64,000 bases of DNA from Xylaria sp. FL1777 (lineage: Eukaryota; Ascomycota; Sordariomycetes; Xylariales; Xylariaceae). Made by a program: the position numbers and the translations under genes. This document shows, one piece after another, positions 14,312 through 27,400 of the stretch. Where the stretch lies: the NCBI GenBank assembly GCA_022578965.1, contig MU400656.1, positions 38,602-102,601 of the forward strand, given 5' to 3'. How positions within the stretch are numbered: the stretch's first letter is position 1; each line of letters starts with the position of its first letter. The notes under the pieces are model-generated. The model did no database searches, was not told the DNA's origin, and was given only the letters and a program-made list of their open reading frames with translations.

Positions 14312-14609
14312 GCTATAATAAAAATTTTAATTATGCTAGTTATTAAAACTTACGTTTTGTTTAAAATTAATGTTGCTTTTTTTGCTTTAAAAACATAAAA
14401 ACTGCAGTAAATAAAAGCTGCAATAAATAAAAACTGCAGTAAATAAAAACTGCAGTAAATAAAAGCTATAGTAAATAAATAAAAGCTACAGTAAATAAAA
14501 GCTGCAGTAAATAAATAAAAGCTATAATAAATAAAAGCTGCATTAGAAATCTTAATTATGCTAGTTCTTAAAACTTATGCTTTGTTTAAAACTAATGCTG
14601 CTTTTTTTT
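14312..14609 (+). repeat. 16-bp CTGCAGTAAATAAAA array with flanking direct repeats
   Basis: From 14401 to about 14541 a 16-base unit close to GCTGCAGTAAATAAAA repeats about eight times, twice stretched to 20 bases by an extra AAAT. It is flanked by direct copies of a ~72-base segment (14312-14383 and 14538-14609) that contains TTAATTATGCTAGTT and a TTTTGTTTAAAA core. The assembly lies about 400 bases from the palindrome centre and is mirrored at 15480-15775. No coding is apparent. Confidence 0.8.
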
Positions 14610-14992
14610 GTTATACGTTATATTTTTACTTTTTAAACTTCTAAATTGTTTATATATTTTTTTTGTATTTTGAATTATTTTAAAAATTTAATTTTTTAAA
14701 TTGTTTTAGAAATTTAATTTTATATGCTTATTTATAGTTAATTAAAACGTTTAAAATTGCAAAGTACATAATTAACTTTTTTTAAAAAAACTAACTGCAT
14801 TAAGCTACTGCGTTTTTTTTTTTCCTTTGTTCTTGATTTTTTATTTTATTGTTTTACTTTGTTTTACTTATTACAACGTTAATGTAAGGTTTTTTTTCTT
14901 ATTACTTCATAATGCAAAAAACCTTTAGCTAAACAAAAAACTAGCAATATAAGCAAAAACTTATTTTTATTAATTTAATAATATATAATATT

Positions 14993-15097
14993 ATTATGTT
15001 TGTTAATTATTAGCTTTTAAACTACTATATAATTAAAGCTATTGTTTTAAAGTATATATATTATATTGCTTTTAAATTTTGCAATGTTTTAAAAAGC
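14993..15097. other. Non-palindromic spacer at centre of the inverted repeat
   Basis: Left-arm identity ends just after the run at 14941-14992, and the mirrored run begins at 15098. The roughly 105 bases between them do not pair with each other. The spacer is as AT-rich as the arms and holds no reading frame or recognisable motif. It is short compared with the 15 kb arms, so the structure is a near-perfect fold-back rather than two distant copies. The limits are good to a few bases. Confidence 0.85.
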
Positions 15098-15479
15098 AAT
15101 ATTATATATTATTAAATTAATAAAAATAAGTTTTTGCTTATATTGCTAGTTTCTTGTTTAACTAAAGGTTTTTTGCATTATGAAGTAATAAAAAAGAAAA
15201 CCTTATATTAACGTTGTAATAAGTAAAACAAAGTAAAACAATAAAATAAAAAATCAAAAATAAAGAAAAAAAAAAAATGTAATAGCTTAATGCAGTTAGT
15301 TTTTCTAAAAAAGGTTAATTATATACTTTGTAATTTTAAGCGCTTTAGTTAATTATAAATAAGCGCATAAAATTAAATTTCTAAAACAATTTAAAAAATT
15401 AAATTTTTAAAACAATTTAAAACATAAAAAAAACATATAAACAATTTAAAAGTTTAAAAAGTAAAAATATAACGCATAA

Positions 15480-15775
15480 CAGGAAAAAGCAATATTAGTT
15501 CTAAATAAAACGCAAGTTTTAAAAACTAGCATAATTAGAATTTTTAATGTAGCTTTTATTTACTATAGCTTTTATTTATTTACTATAGCTTTTATTTATT
15601 GCAGCTTTTATTTATTATAGCTTTTATTTACTATAGCTTTTATTTACTGCAGTTTTTATTTACTGCAGCTTTTATTTACTGCAGCTTTTATGTTTTTAAA
15701 GCAAAAAAAGTAACATTAGTTTTAAATAAAACGCAAGTTTTAATAACTAGCATAACTAGAATTTTTACTGCAGTT
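15480..15775 (-). repeat. Mirror of 16-bp array with flanking direct repeats
   Basis: Reverse complement of 14312-14609. The array is at 15547-15690, with flanking direct copies at about 15480-15553 and 15704-15775. An 80-codon open frame starting at 15599 comes from the array and is not a gene. Confidence 0.8.
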
Positions 15776-16627
15776 TTTAACCTTTTTTTACATAAACAAA
15801 ACTTTGCTTTAGCAACTATTAAAAACTATATTATTTTTTAGCTATACTAAGGTTTTTTAGCTATTTTAAACTTTTAAACAATAAACAATATTTTTACTTT
15901 AATTTATAAAAACAAATCTTATTTTTAAACAAGTTATTTTAGTTAAGCTATAACGTTTTATAATAAAACTTTATTTAAATTTTGTTTATTTTTTAGTACT
16001 AAGCAAGTTTATATTTTTTACTTAAAAAGTGTTTTTTTTAATAATAACTTTTAATAAAGTTAATTTCTAAATTTAAGTTACATTAAAAACAGAAAAAAAT
16101 AACTTGTTTAAATAAAGCAATATAATTATTGCATTACTATTTTTAACTTTAACTTAACTTGCTTTTTATTATAAAAAATTTATTTTTTTAGCTTTAAAAA
16201 AAAGTAAAAAGCATACTATTGCTACTTTTTTTAATTTATTAAAAGCTTAAAAAAAAAATAAAAACTATATTAAGTTTAATTTAAACTATTTTTTAATATA
16301 TTTTAATATATATTAACAATAGTAATTTTTTTAATAAGCTTTAATTTTTTTAGCATTTTTTATTTAGAACTATTAAATATATATATTTTAATAGTATTCT
16401 TTAACATAAAAATAAAAAGTTTTACTTTTGCAAAATCTTGTTTTTTAAACTATTAATAAATAATTATAGCAAATCTAATAATTTTATAAATAACCAAATT
16501 TAAATTATGTTTAAGCTTAACATAAATATTAATAAAAAAGTTTATTATTAATTAAAGTTATTTATACTTAAATATTAAAGATTTTATTAATTATTTTTAT
16601 AAGTTATAAATCTTATTAAACATATTA

Positions 16628-16744
16628 TTAATTATTTTTTTTATTAATTATTTTATTAATTATTTTATTAATTATTTTATTAATTATTTTATTTTATTAA
16701 TTATTTTATTATTAATTATTTTATTAATTATTTTATTAATTATT
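16628..16744 (-). repeat. ATTA tandem array (right arm)
   Basis: Mirror of 13342-13459. It consists only of A and T (TTATTAATTATTTTATTAAT-type units). All C and G positions found in the left-arm array are gone, in line with complete transition mutation. Confidence 0.85.
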
Positions 16745-18560
16745 ATAAATATTGCTATAATTATAGCTAATATATTGTTTTTAATAATTTTAAATCTTAA
16801 TTTAGCATATAAATAATGTTTATATATTAATTTTTAATAACGTTTATAAAGTAGCATTTTGTTAACTATATTATAAACTTTTAAAAAGCTTTTATTATAA
16901 ACATTAATTATATTTTTAAATAAGCAAATAGCTTTAATTAAAAAATCTTATTTTAGCACTATATTTAGCAAAAAGTAAAAACTTTTAATTATTATTAATA
17001 AAACTTAGTTTTAAACATTTTTTTAGCTTTTAAAAAAAGCATTACATTAAAAACCGTTGTTATACTTTACGTTTATAAATTATTTTTTTTTATATAGCTT
17101 TTAAAAAGCTTTTAAAGCTAGCTTTAAAAATAATACTGCTGCAAAAAAGCATTTAAAGCTACTTTTTTGCTTACAGGCCTACAAAAAAAACAAAAACAAT
17201 GCTTTTGCTTTTTTTATATTTTTTAGCTCTTTTATAATTACTTTTATCTACTATTATTACAACAATTTAAAAAATAAAAAGATTTAAACAGTTGCTTTAA
17301 TAAAATGCTATAAAATTATTAATATGTTTTTACTTAATAGCTATTTTAAAAACCTATTATATTAGTTTTTTATAGTTTACTTTTATATTAAGCTAAAGTA
17401 AAACATATAACTAATAGCACTTTTTGCTTATAATTCTTTTAATGTTATTTTTAAAGTTTTTTTATAATTTGCTTATATATATATTTTTATGCTGTTTTTT
17501 TGCTATTGCTGCTATAATTTCTTTTATATGCTATTTTTTAGCTTTTAGTTCCTTGTTTTTTTTTTGTTTTTGCTTTTTCTGCTTGTATTTATAAGCCTTG
17601 TTTTGCGGCATTTAATTGCTTTTTGTTTTTTTTTTTTTGTGTTTTTAGTTTTTAGTGTTTTTATAATGCTTGCGCTAATAAAAAAAAAAAAAAACAAACC
17701 GTTTAAAGCTTTTGTTGCTTTATTAAGCTTATGTTTAGTTTAATATATTAAATATACTACTGCTAAGTTATTGCTTTTTTTTTATAATATAAACAAGCTT
17801 TAAAACTATATTATAAAGCTAATAATAACTATAAACTTTAAATGCTTTGTTTACTAAAAAAAAGAATATATAGCGCTAATAATTAAGTAAAAAATAATAA
17901 GTAGTATAAATAAGCTTATAACTAAGCTTGCAGCTTGCTTAATAAAAATTTTTTCTAAAAATAACGCTATAACATAAAGCTATATTAATACCTAATAGTA
18001 TTTTTATTAAATATACTAATAATTTATTTTATATTAAACTTTTATATTTTTTTTTGTTTTTTTTACTATAATTATTATGCTTAATACTGCTTTATTTATT
18101 GCTTATATTTTTATAGTTATTACTTTTTTTTTGTTTTTAATTAAAATAAAATTAAATTATATTTATTATTATAATAAAAAAAATAATAACGCTTATTTTT
18201 AAGCAAAATGCCTATACTAGCTAAAAAGCTAGCTATAATAATAATAACTTTAGTAAATATTCTTTTAGCTATAGCTATTTTTTTTTTTTAAATAATGCTT
18301 ATTTTTTGCTATTTATTTATTTTAGAAGCACTTGTTTTAAAAAGGGCTAAATTTAGTGCTAATATGTTTTTCCTTTAAATAATAAAATATTATAACGCAA
18401 AATAAAGCTAGTTAAAAGAACTAAATTCTAGCCTTTTTTGCACTTGCTTATACTAAAAATATTAGCAAAAACTTCTTTAATACTAATTTATGCATCTTTT
18501 TATTTATTTTTTCCTTATATATATTCCTTATATATATTTTTATATATAAATATACATCTT

Positions 18561-18584
18561 TATATATATATATATATATATAAA

Positions 18585-18628
<44 letters not shown>

Positions 18629-18630
18629 TA
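18561..18630. repeat. AT dinucleotide microsatellite (right arm)
   Basis: Mirror of 11453-11524. Two AT runs (18561-18582 and 18589-18630) are separated by AAAAAC. The CG bases of the left-arm interruption are absent here. Confidence 0.95.
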
Positions 18631-21029
18631 TATACAAATATTTATTTATTTAATAAGGTTTTATTTTTCTGCTTTATTTATTTTTTTTTACTAGATTTTG
18701 TATTATATTACTTATTATATACTATTTAATACTATATTTCCTGATTTTTTGCAACAATGTTTTAATAATATTTATTGCCTTTATTTAACTATTTTTTCTA
18801 ATATTTTTGCTGTTTTTTTATTTACTAGTGCAATAAAATATATAGCTATAAAACAAGCTAAATAAATACGTAACTTTAGTATACCTTTTTACTGCTAATT
18901 TTATATTACAAAACTATTTTTTTTCTTTAAGCAAGTATGCTATACTTTAAATTTCTTTCTTTTTACTAAACTAGTTCTTTTTACTAAGTACTTTGTTTTA
19001 TTATGTTAAAACACTTATTTTATGCTAATTAAACTTGTTAGCAAATACTAAAACAAAAATATATTATTATATAATTTTAATTGCTTTTATAGCTTTATTG
19101 CTAGTTTTGCTTTTTTTTTTACTTGCGTATATTTATACTTTTATATTTATGTACCTAAACACTAAATTTTCTTTCTTTTTTTTTTTTTACTTAAGCATGC
19201 ACTTATATACTTTTTTTTTTTTAAGTACTTCTTAATATTATATTTTGCTACTTATACATTTTTTTAAATAACTTTTTTATACTACGCAATTCGTAAAAAT
19301 AGCATTTTTTAACTTTTGCTAAAAAGTATTACTAGCATTTATATATAATAAATATTTTTAAGCTTATATATTTAAAGCAAAAGCGCTTTTGTTTATTAGC
19401 AACTAAAATAGCAACTATATTTAAAAAGCTATAATGCTTATAGTATGCTAATAAAGCTAGCTAAACTAAAAGTAAAAATATAAGCTTATATTTTTAATAT
19501 ATTTAAGTATTAAAAACTAGCTGCTATTTTTTATAGCTTTAAAATCTAAGCAAGCTTTTTTAGCTTAGCTTTTATGTTTTAAAAATATAACCTTTTTACT
19601 AGCTATATTTTATAACATAATATTAATAGTATACTTAATATAGCTTATATATATAAAGCTACTTAAACTATTATGTATTGCTTAGCTTTTAAAGTTTAAT
19701 AGTATAGCATTAATATTTTATAACTTTTTGCTAAATTTTTTATAGCTTATATAAACTAAAAACAAAAACTAAAGCTAATTTTTATAAAAAGCGCGCTTTA
19801 TGCTTGCTTTAGCTTTACTTAATTTATTACTAATTAATATTTTTAAAACTTTATAGCTTAAATAAATAAAAACTTTAACAATATACTACTAGCAGTGCTT
19901 TTTTATATAATTATTATTTTTTTTGCTTGCTGCATTAATAACTTACTGCTTTTTTTGAATATTTACTAGCTAAGCTATTTTAAATTTATTAGTATTTAAT
20001 TTTTTATATATTATAACTTTTAAAACATTATTATATATTTTAATTAAGCAACTTAAATGTTTTATTACTTGCTTAGTAAGCTTACTTTGTTTTACAATTG
20101 CTATTTAGTTATTTTTTAATATTTAACTGCTATTATATATTTAGCTGCTATTATATTTTTAGCTAGCTAAATTTGTTTTACTTTTTATAATTAATAGCTA
20201 AACAAAGTAATTTTTTTTTATATATTGTATACTATTAAAAAATATAGCTAACTAGGCTTTTTTTATTAAGCTAAAGCAACTAAAGCTATTAATTGTATTT
20301 TGTTTTATTAGTTTAATTTATTATTTACTTTAATCCTTGCGCAAAAAAATATATAAAAAAAGTAAAAAAAAGCAACAAAGTTAAGCAAGCTTTCGAACTA
20401 TATTTATTTTTGTTTACAAGTTTATAAAACTTAAAAGTTTTTAAAGCATATATATTAGTAATACTAAGCAGCAAAAAAAATAAACTAATTTTTTATACTA
20501 TATTACGTTTATTTTATTCTTTACTAAAGCAAAAAACTATAAAGTTAGCTTTTTTTATAATATAATGCTTACTTTTACTATTTATTTTTACTAAAAACTT
20601 ATATATACTAAAATACTATATAACTAAAAAGTTAATTTAGCGTTTTAAATTTTATAAAAAACTATATTAGCTATTATATATTATAACTATTTGCTAAAGC
20701 AAATATATAACTATAAAGCTTTACTGCTAAGTAGCCTTTTTTATACTATTTTATAGTTAATAATGCTATATATTTGTTTTATTATTACTTTATGTTTTGT
20801 TTTTTTTTTAATAGCTTTAAGTTAGAACTTTTATAACTATAGCTTTTTTAAAACTTAAAATAATTCTTATATTATTAAAGTTAAAGCTATAGCGTTATGC
20901 TTATAATTTGCTATTTATTTTTTCTAACAGCAATTATATTTTTTATAAAAGCTTACTATATACTTAAAAACTTATAAAGTTTTTTTTTCTTAGTAAACTA
21001 TATACTTTTAAACGCTTATGCTTTTTTAT

Positions 21030-21150
21030 CTATTTTTGTTCTTTTTTTAAAGCTTTATGCACTTTATTAGTTTTTGCTTTACTTTAAAATGCTTTATATA
21101 TTTTATTAGTTTTTGTTCTTTTTTTAAAAGCTTTATATATTTTATTTGTA
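21030..21150 (-). repeat. Mirror of 39-bp tandem repeat
   Basis: Reverse complement of 8941-9060, with GCTTTATATATTTTATTAG-type cores repeated. A 63-codon plus-strand open frame here (21057-21248) is a product of the T-rich repeat, not a gene. Confidence 0.65.
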
Positions 21151-22190
21151 TTTTTGTTCTTTTTATAAAGCCTTTCTTTTTTTTTCTAAAAAAAGTTTTT
21201 TACTATAACGTTGTTTTTTTTATATGTTTTTATTATTGTTATTTTTAAGAAAAAAAAATTAATAACACTACAATACCTCTTATAATTTATTTAGTTGCTT
21301 TTTTATTACGTTAGTTACCTTTAAGTTTTTTTTAGTTTATAGTAGTTTAGCTACAAAACTTTTTTATAGCTGCTTTTTTTTTTTCTGCAGTAAGTTATAA
21401 TATAGAATTACGTATTAAAAAGTTTTCTTTCTTTTTATATATTTACAAAAAAGCATAAAAAAGCTTAAAACCTTTTTTTTATATAAAAACGCTTTTAAAC
21501 TTATTTTTTTAGTATATATTTATATTACTATAGCTACTTTATGCTTTAATAGCTTACTATATTTTCTAAAGGCCTTATTTTTGCTAAGCTTTTGCTTAGC
21601 TATAGCTAAGTAACTACTGCTTATTTTAGTTTAGATTTACGTGCTTATTTATTTTTTTTTAAGCATAATTCTAGGTTTTTTCTTTTTTAACTACTTTTTT
21701 AGCTAAAAGTCTAGTTCTAGCGTTAAATTTTTTTTAGCTATATTTTTCTTATTGCTTATAAGTTTGCTCTTAAGTTAATTTTTAGCTTTTTAAGTTTTTA
21801 TGTTTTAAATAAAAGTTTTAATCTTTATTATTGCTTATTAAATTAATTCTTTTGTAGCTAAGTTTTTTATATAATACTTATAAGCAGCAAAAAAACATTA
21901 GCTAGCTTGTTTTTATTAAAGCTTGCTTATTATATAAACTAATAAGCAAGCTTTTTTGTTTTGCTTAATTATTTGCGCTTTTTTTGCTTTAGCATAAAAA
22001 ATATTAACGTTTTTATTTCTGTTTCTAGTATAAAAGCTATACAAGCTTTAGCTTTTTTTTTTTGCTTTCTTTTATTAGCTATTATACGTTTTTTTTCCTT
22101 TTTATCTTTTTTTAAAAAACATTTATACTTCTAATTTTTTAAGGTTTATAATAATACATAATTAAGTATTTTAGTAGCTAAAACAGCAAT

Positions 22191-22510
22191 ACATATATTA
22201 AATAAGTTAAGCTAGCTTATAACATAAAAAAGCTTTAGCTTAAGTTCGTTATTAATAAGTTTACTTAAAATAACGCGCTTTTTAATAATAAATACGTTTA
22301 TATTATATTTAAAAGTTAAGCAAATAAGCGCAAAAGCAAAGCTATTGCTTAGCTTATAGTTTTAAAGCTTTAAAAAAAGAAATATTTTAACGCATAATTT
22401 TCATAAAGCAATATGCATTATAATAACGTTTATATATAGCTAATTATTTTTGCACAATTTTAAAATAGCAGCAAGTTATATAAATATAATAATAGCTAAC
22501 ATAATTAAAC
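22191..22510 (-). repeat. Mirror of intra-arm direct repeat copy 2
   Basis: Reverse complement of 7581-7900. It shows the same missing block of about 75 bases and has transition differences against its mirror. Confidence 0.8.
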
Positions 22511-22984
22511 ACTTAATACTAAAGCATAAAGCTACAAATATACTGCATTAGCTGCTTTTATTTTATTAAACTTTTTTAATAATAATAAAAATAATAGCTT
22601 AAATAATAACGCTAAAACTTTTAGTAAGCGTTTCGTTATAAAAAAAGCTAAAGTTATAGCTATAACGCTAACGTTTTAAAAAAATAACAAAAATATTACT
22701 ACTTTTAGCTACATTTTTATAAAAATAATTATTAATACTTTTATTATTATAATAGCTTTTTAAGCTATAAATGCTTTTATTTTTAGTAATAATATAAACA
22801 TTTTAGCTATATTATTTTTTAACAAAATATTTAATTATAAAGCTTAAACAAACATTACTTATAGTATATAATATTATTTTTAAGCTATTAAACCTGCTAT
22901 TAACTTAACATTTATAAAAAAAAAGTTTAAAACTAGCATAAATCCTTTTTTTAGTTTTATAAATAATTATAGCTTTAATAAAAA

Positions 22985-23533
22985 AAACTTATAAACTTAA
23001 TTAAACTTTATATTTTACTTGCTTTTTATATTTAGCGCAATTTTTTTTAAACAAATTATAAGCTTTTGCTTATATAAGCAACTTAAAGTTTAAATTATTT
23101 AATAAGTTTTATATGCTTAAAGTAATCTGTTTAATAATAATAGCAAGTTTTTAGCTATTATTTTTGTTTAAAAAAACTTATAAACTTAATTAAACTTTAC
23201 GTTTTATTTGCTTTTTATATTTAGCGTAATTTTTTTTAAACAAATTATAAACTTCTACTTATACAAACAACTCAAAGTTTAAATTGTTTAGTAAATTTTA
23301 CATACTTAAAGCAATTTATTTAATAATAATAGCAAGTTTTTAGCTATTGTTTTCGTTTAAAATTAAATAGCTAAGCTTAAAAGTTTTTTGCTAAAAGCAT
23401 TTTAAAGTTTAGATTTTTTAATAAGTTTTACACGCTTAAAGTAATCTGTTTATTTAATAGTAATAACAGGTTTTTAACTATTGTTTTTATTTAAAATTAA
23501 GTAGCTAAGCTTAAAAGTCTTTTATTAAACAAC
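22985..23533 (-). repeat. Mirror of nested tandem repeat
   Basis: Reverse complement of the 6557-7105 block, with the same two periods in reverse order and transition differences. It sits just right of the arm's direct-repeat copy at 22191-22510. Confidence 0.75.
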
Positions 23534-24094
23534 TAAATAAAAAACAAACAAAACAAATTAATAGACATAACTATTAAACTAGTATTAAAAACAACAATAA
23601 AAGCGATTAACAAAAAGAAAAAAAAAAAAAAAAAAAAAAAAGCAAGTAAAAATAAAAAAGCTAGCAAAAAAAGCAAAAATGCTTTTTTAGTAATTCCAAA
23701 GAACAAAAACTTAAATAATAAAACGCTTAAAAAAAGAAAAAAAAAAAAAAAAAGCAAAAGCAATTAACTTTACAAACTAAAATATCTTTAATAACTGCAA
23801 ACTATGCTTTATATACTAAAGCACTTAGTAAACTTAGGAAAAAAAGCATTACTATGCTTTAAAAACAAAGCACTTTAAAAAAAGTTATTTTATTAAGAAC
23901 TAAAATTGCAGCAAAATAAAAAAAGCTTAATTATAAAAAAATAATTTAATATTTACTATATAAAAATAAGTTTTTTTTTAATACTTCTTAAAAAAACTTA
24001 AAAATTAATAATATTAAGCTTTTATTTATAACTATAACTTAGTAGCTATTTTTTTGTAACTTAACTTTACTTTAAAAATAAACATTTTTAATAG

Positions 24095-24481
24095 CATACT
24101 AAATAAATTAAGCTAGCTTATAACATAAAAAAGCTTTAACTTAAGTTTATTATTAATAGGTTTACTTAAAATAACATGCTTTTTAATAATAAACGCGTTT
24201 ATAATTATTATGTTTAAAAGTTAAGCAAAAAAGCGCAAAAGTAAAACTATTGCTTAGCTTATAGTTTTAAAGCTTCAAAAAAAAAGGTATTTTAACGTAT
24301 AATTTTTGTAGTAAAGCATACATTATAGTAGTATTTAAAAAAAGCAAAAAAAGCTATAGCTTAAGTGCTACAAGCTTTATATGCTAATAATTAATAGCGC
24401 AAATCTTTTATATATAGCTAATTATTTTTGCGCAATCTTAAAATAGCAGCAGGTTATATAAATATAATAGCTAACATAATT
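24095..24481 (-). repeat. Mirror of intra-arm direct repeat copy 1
   Basis: Reverse complement of 5609-5995. It keeps the block of about 75 bases that the shorter copy lacks (seen here around 24330-24405). Confidence 0.8.
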
Positions 24482-27400
24482 ACTACTATAAAAAAAGCTA
24501 AACCTTATTACTAATATATAGCTCTTTAAAAATTATATATAAACATAAAAATTAAAATAAAACTATTGTAGTTTTTTGTTTAAGCAAATAAAACAGAAGT
24601 ACTAAAAAGTAAGTAAAATGTATGCATAACAGCTAAAAAAAAAAAAAAGCAAAAATAAAAATATATCTAAGTATACAAAAGTAAGCAACTTAGCTAAATA
24701 AAAACAACTAATATAGCTGTTCGAGCTTACGTAAAAAAATTAGCTATAAGTAAATAATAAATAAACTAAAAATATAGTTAATATGCTTTGCTATATTTAG
24801 TAGTTCTATAATAAGTCCTATTAATATAAGTAATTATTATAAAACAACGCTATTGTTGCAAAATTAATAACAACAGTATATATTATATCTAACATAACAA
24901 TAATTGTTTTAAAAATACAGGTTTTAATTAAGTAAAATAAATCAAAATATATTTATTATTTTTTTTATTTATTAATTTTATTATATATTATTTTTTTAAC
25001 CTTTAGTAAAATTTATAGCAAAATATATAGCTGCTTGCTTAAAAATTACTATTATAAGTAAGTATATAGTTATACTTAAGTATAAAAACTAATTTTTAAA
25101 CTATTATTTTATATAACATAATAAAGCACTAAAGTATAGTAGCAAGCAATAAAAAAAAAAGCTAAAAATAAGTTTTATTAGCTATATATTTTTTTAATGT
25201 TTTTAAACAACTTAAAGGATTATATAATGCAAAATATAGTATTAGTAGTAACAAAAATATATATATAGAACTAAAAAAAAAATAAAAAAAAAGTTATTAA
25301 AAAGCTTAATAAAATTAACATTTTAAAACATTAGTTTAATAGCATTGTTTATATTTAACATATTTTTAATAGTGTAATAATAAATCAAAAAAAATAAATA
25401 TTTTTTTTTTTTTAATTTATTTTAAAGCTTTATATAACTTAAGATATATATTATAATAGTTTAGCTTTATTAACCTAATAAATATATAATAAAATATATT
25501 TTAAGAATAGTTTTAAGACTTATATAAAAAGTTAAATATATTAGTACAAATGCAGCTAAATATAAGTAAATATAAGCAAAAACAAAATTAAAAATAAATA
25601 GTAGTATTATATTATATAAAGTAAGTAGTAGTATAGCTATAATAATAATATATAACAAGATTTTATAATTTTTTTTAATATAACTTAACAAGCAAAAAAT
25701 AGAACTTATAGCCTAAAAAAAAAAACATTTATTAATTTATGCCAAAATATAACAAAAAAATCTATTATTTTTTCTTTTTAACTATTGCTTTCTTTTTATA
25801 GGCTTTTAGAATACTACGTTCTAAGCAACGCATAATTATAAGCAATATATTATTTTCTGTACTTTTATTAGTTATATAAGCCCTTTTATAAAAATTATGC
25901 ATAAAAGTAATAGCTCTATTATTATTATTTTTATTTAGAGCTAAATTAAAGTTAATATTATTTTTATTAATTGTTTTTGAATTAGTAAACCAAGTTAAAA
26001 ATGCTAAAATATTTATATTAGTAATATTAAAAAATAGCGTTATATTTAAAACATTTATTGTTAATATTGTTGTTTTAGTAAAGCTTTAACTAAAAAGTAT
26101 ACAAAAAACACTTTTAGTTTTAGCATTAATTATATTTCTGTTTTTAAAAATAAAGTGCTTAAAAAGTATTAGTATAATAAGCAACTAAATAGTAAATAAG
26201 CTTTTATTAATAAATTTTGCAATTTAAAAGATGCAAAGCAAGGTTTTAGTTTCTAAATTAGCTATATTTTCTTTAATAATAGTTATAGTTATACTAATAT
26301 GCTTTAATGCTATAATAAATGCTAATTGTTTTTAAATATGCTTTTAACAACATAATAATAATAAACTAGCTATAAACAGCAAACTTAGCTTCTTAATACT
26401 AACAGACTTAATTATATTAGCTATAATGCAAAATATAAAGTTCTTTTTATTTCTACTAGTAATAAAAGTTATTAAGTTTATATTTTTAATATTTAAGTTT
26501 TTTTTGTTGCAATTAGTAAAATTAATAATATTTATTATATTAATATATTAATAGCAAATTGCATTATTAAGTACTTTTTTAGCAATATGCTATACTAAGC
26601 CAAACATATAAATTAAAGCTAACGTTAATACTTATTGTTTTTTGTTAACTTTAGTTAAAATAATAATAACTATAAAAGCAAAAACTAAACTTTTAGTTTT
26701 TAAATTATACTATAAAAAACAAATAAAAAAAAAAATTAATGCTTTTTGTTTTTATTCTTAAGTAAGTTAAATATATATATAATTTATAACACTAGTTATA
26801 GTTGCTACAAAAAGCTAATGCTAATTTAAATTGTTTTGTTTAATACTAGAAATAAATATACTAAGTTTTATAAAGATTTTTAAATAATTTAAAATACTAC
26901 TTATTAATATAGTGTTTTTATTAGTTTTAAAGTAATTTATTTAAAATAAAAGTTAATACAAGCAAAAAAAAACACATTATAATATATTAAGCTGCTTGCT
27001 ATAGTTATTTTACGTTAATATATGCTTAACTAAACAAAAATAGTATTATATGCTAAAGCATTATATTAACTAACAATTGTTTTTAAATAGCTAGCAAACT
27101 TAAGTTTTATATTATACTTTATGTTTAAATAGTTCTATATATTATAAGTTATATTATTAAACCGGCTTACTATTATAAAAAATAAAGAAAATAATAAAAC
27201 ATAGTTGCAACTTATAAAAAAAAAAGATTAATTACGTTAAATTTGTGCTTTTAAATCTATAATAAAGTTTAAAATATTCGATAAAAAAAAATAAAAGCTA
27301 TAATAAAAAGTATAAAAAAAGCAATAAAAAAACTATTATATAATATAATTATTTTTAAAAAAGCTATTTAATATAAATATATATATATATATATATGCAT

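Larger units (their letters stand above)
1..14992 (+). repeat. Left arm of giant inverted repeat (RIP-degraded)
   Basis: The whole stretch reappears as its reverse complement at 15098-30085. Base 1 pairs with base 30085 and base 14941 pairs with base 15149, so the coordinate sum drifts by only about 4 over 15 kb and net indels are few. In hand alignment, 1206-1337 against 28749-28880 gave 17 differences in 132 bases, and 11641-11800 against 18286-18445 gave 21 in 160. All 38 were transitions. That pattern is the hallmark of repeat-induced point mutation acting on both copies; this cause is inferred. The arm holds no open frame longer than about 75 codons and I recognise no gene in it. Internal landmarks are listed separately. 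The arm runs into the window edge, so its outer end is not seen. Confidence 0.95.

Noticed and set aside
15599..15841. 80-codon frame near the palindrome centre
   Set aside because: Its first half is the 16-base tandem array read in frame, and the rest is the flanking direct repeat.
25470..25691. 73-codon hydrophobic frame in the right arm that resembles a membrane peptide
   Set aside because: Ile/Leu/Tyr-rich frames arise by chance in this composition. The left-arm mirror (about 4395-4615) differs by transitions and shows no sign of constraint.
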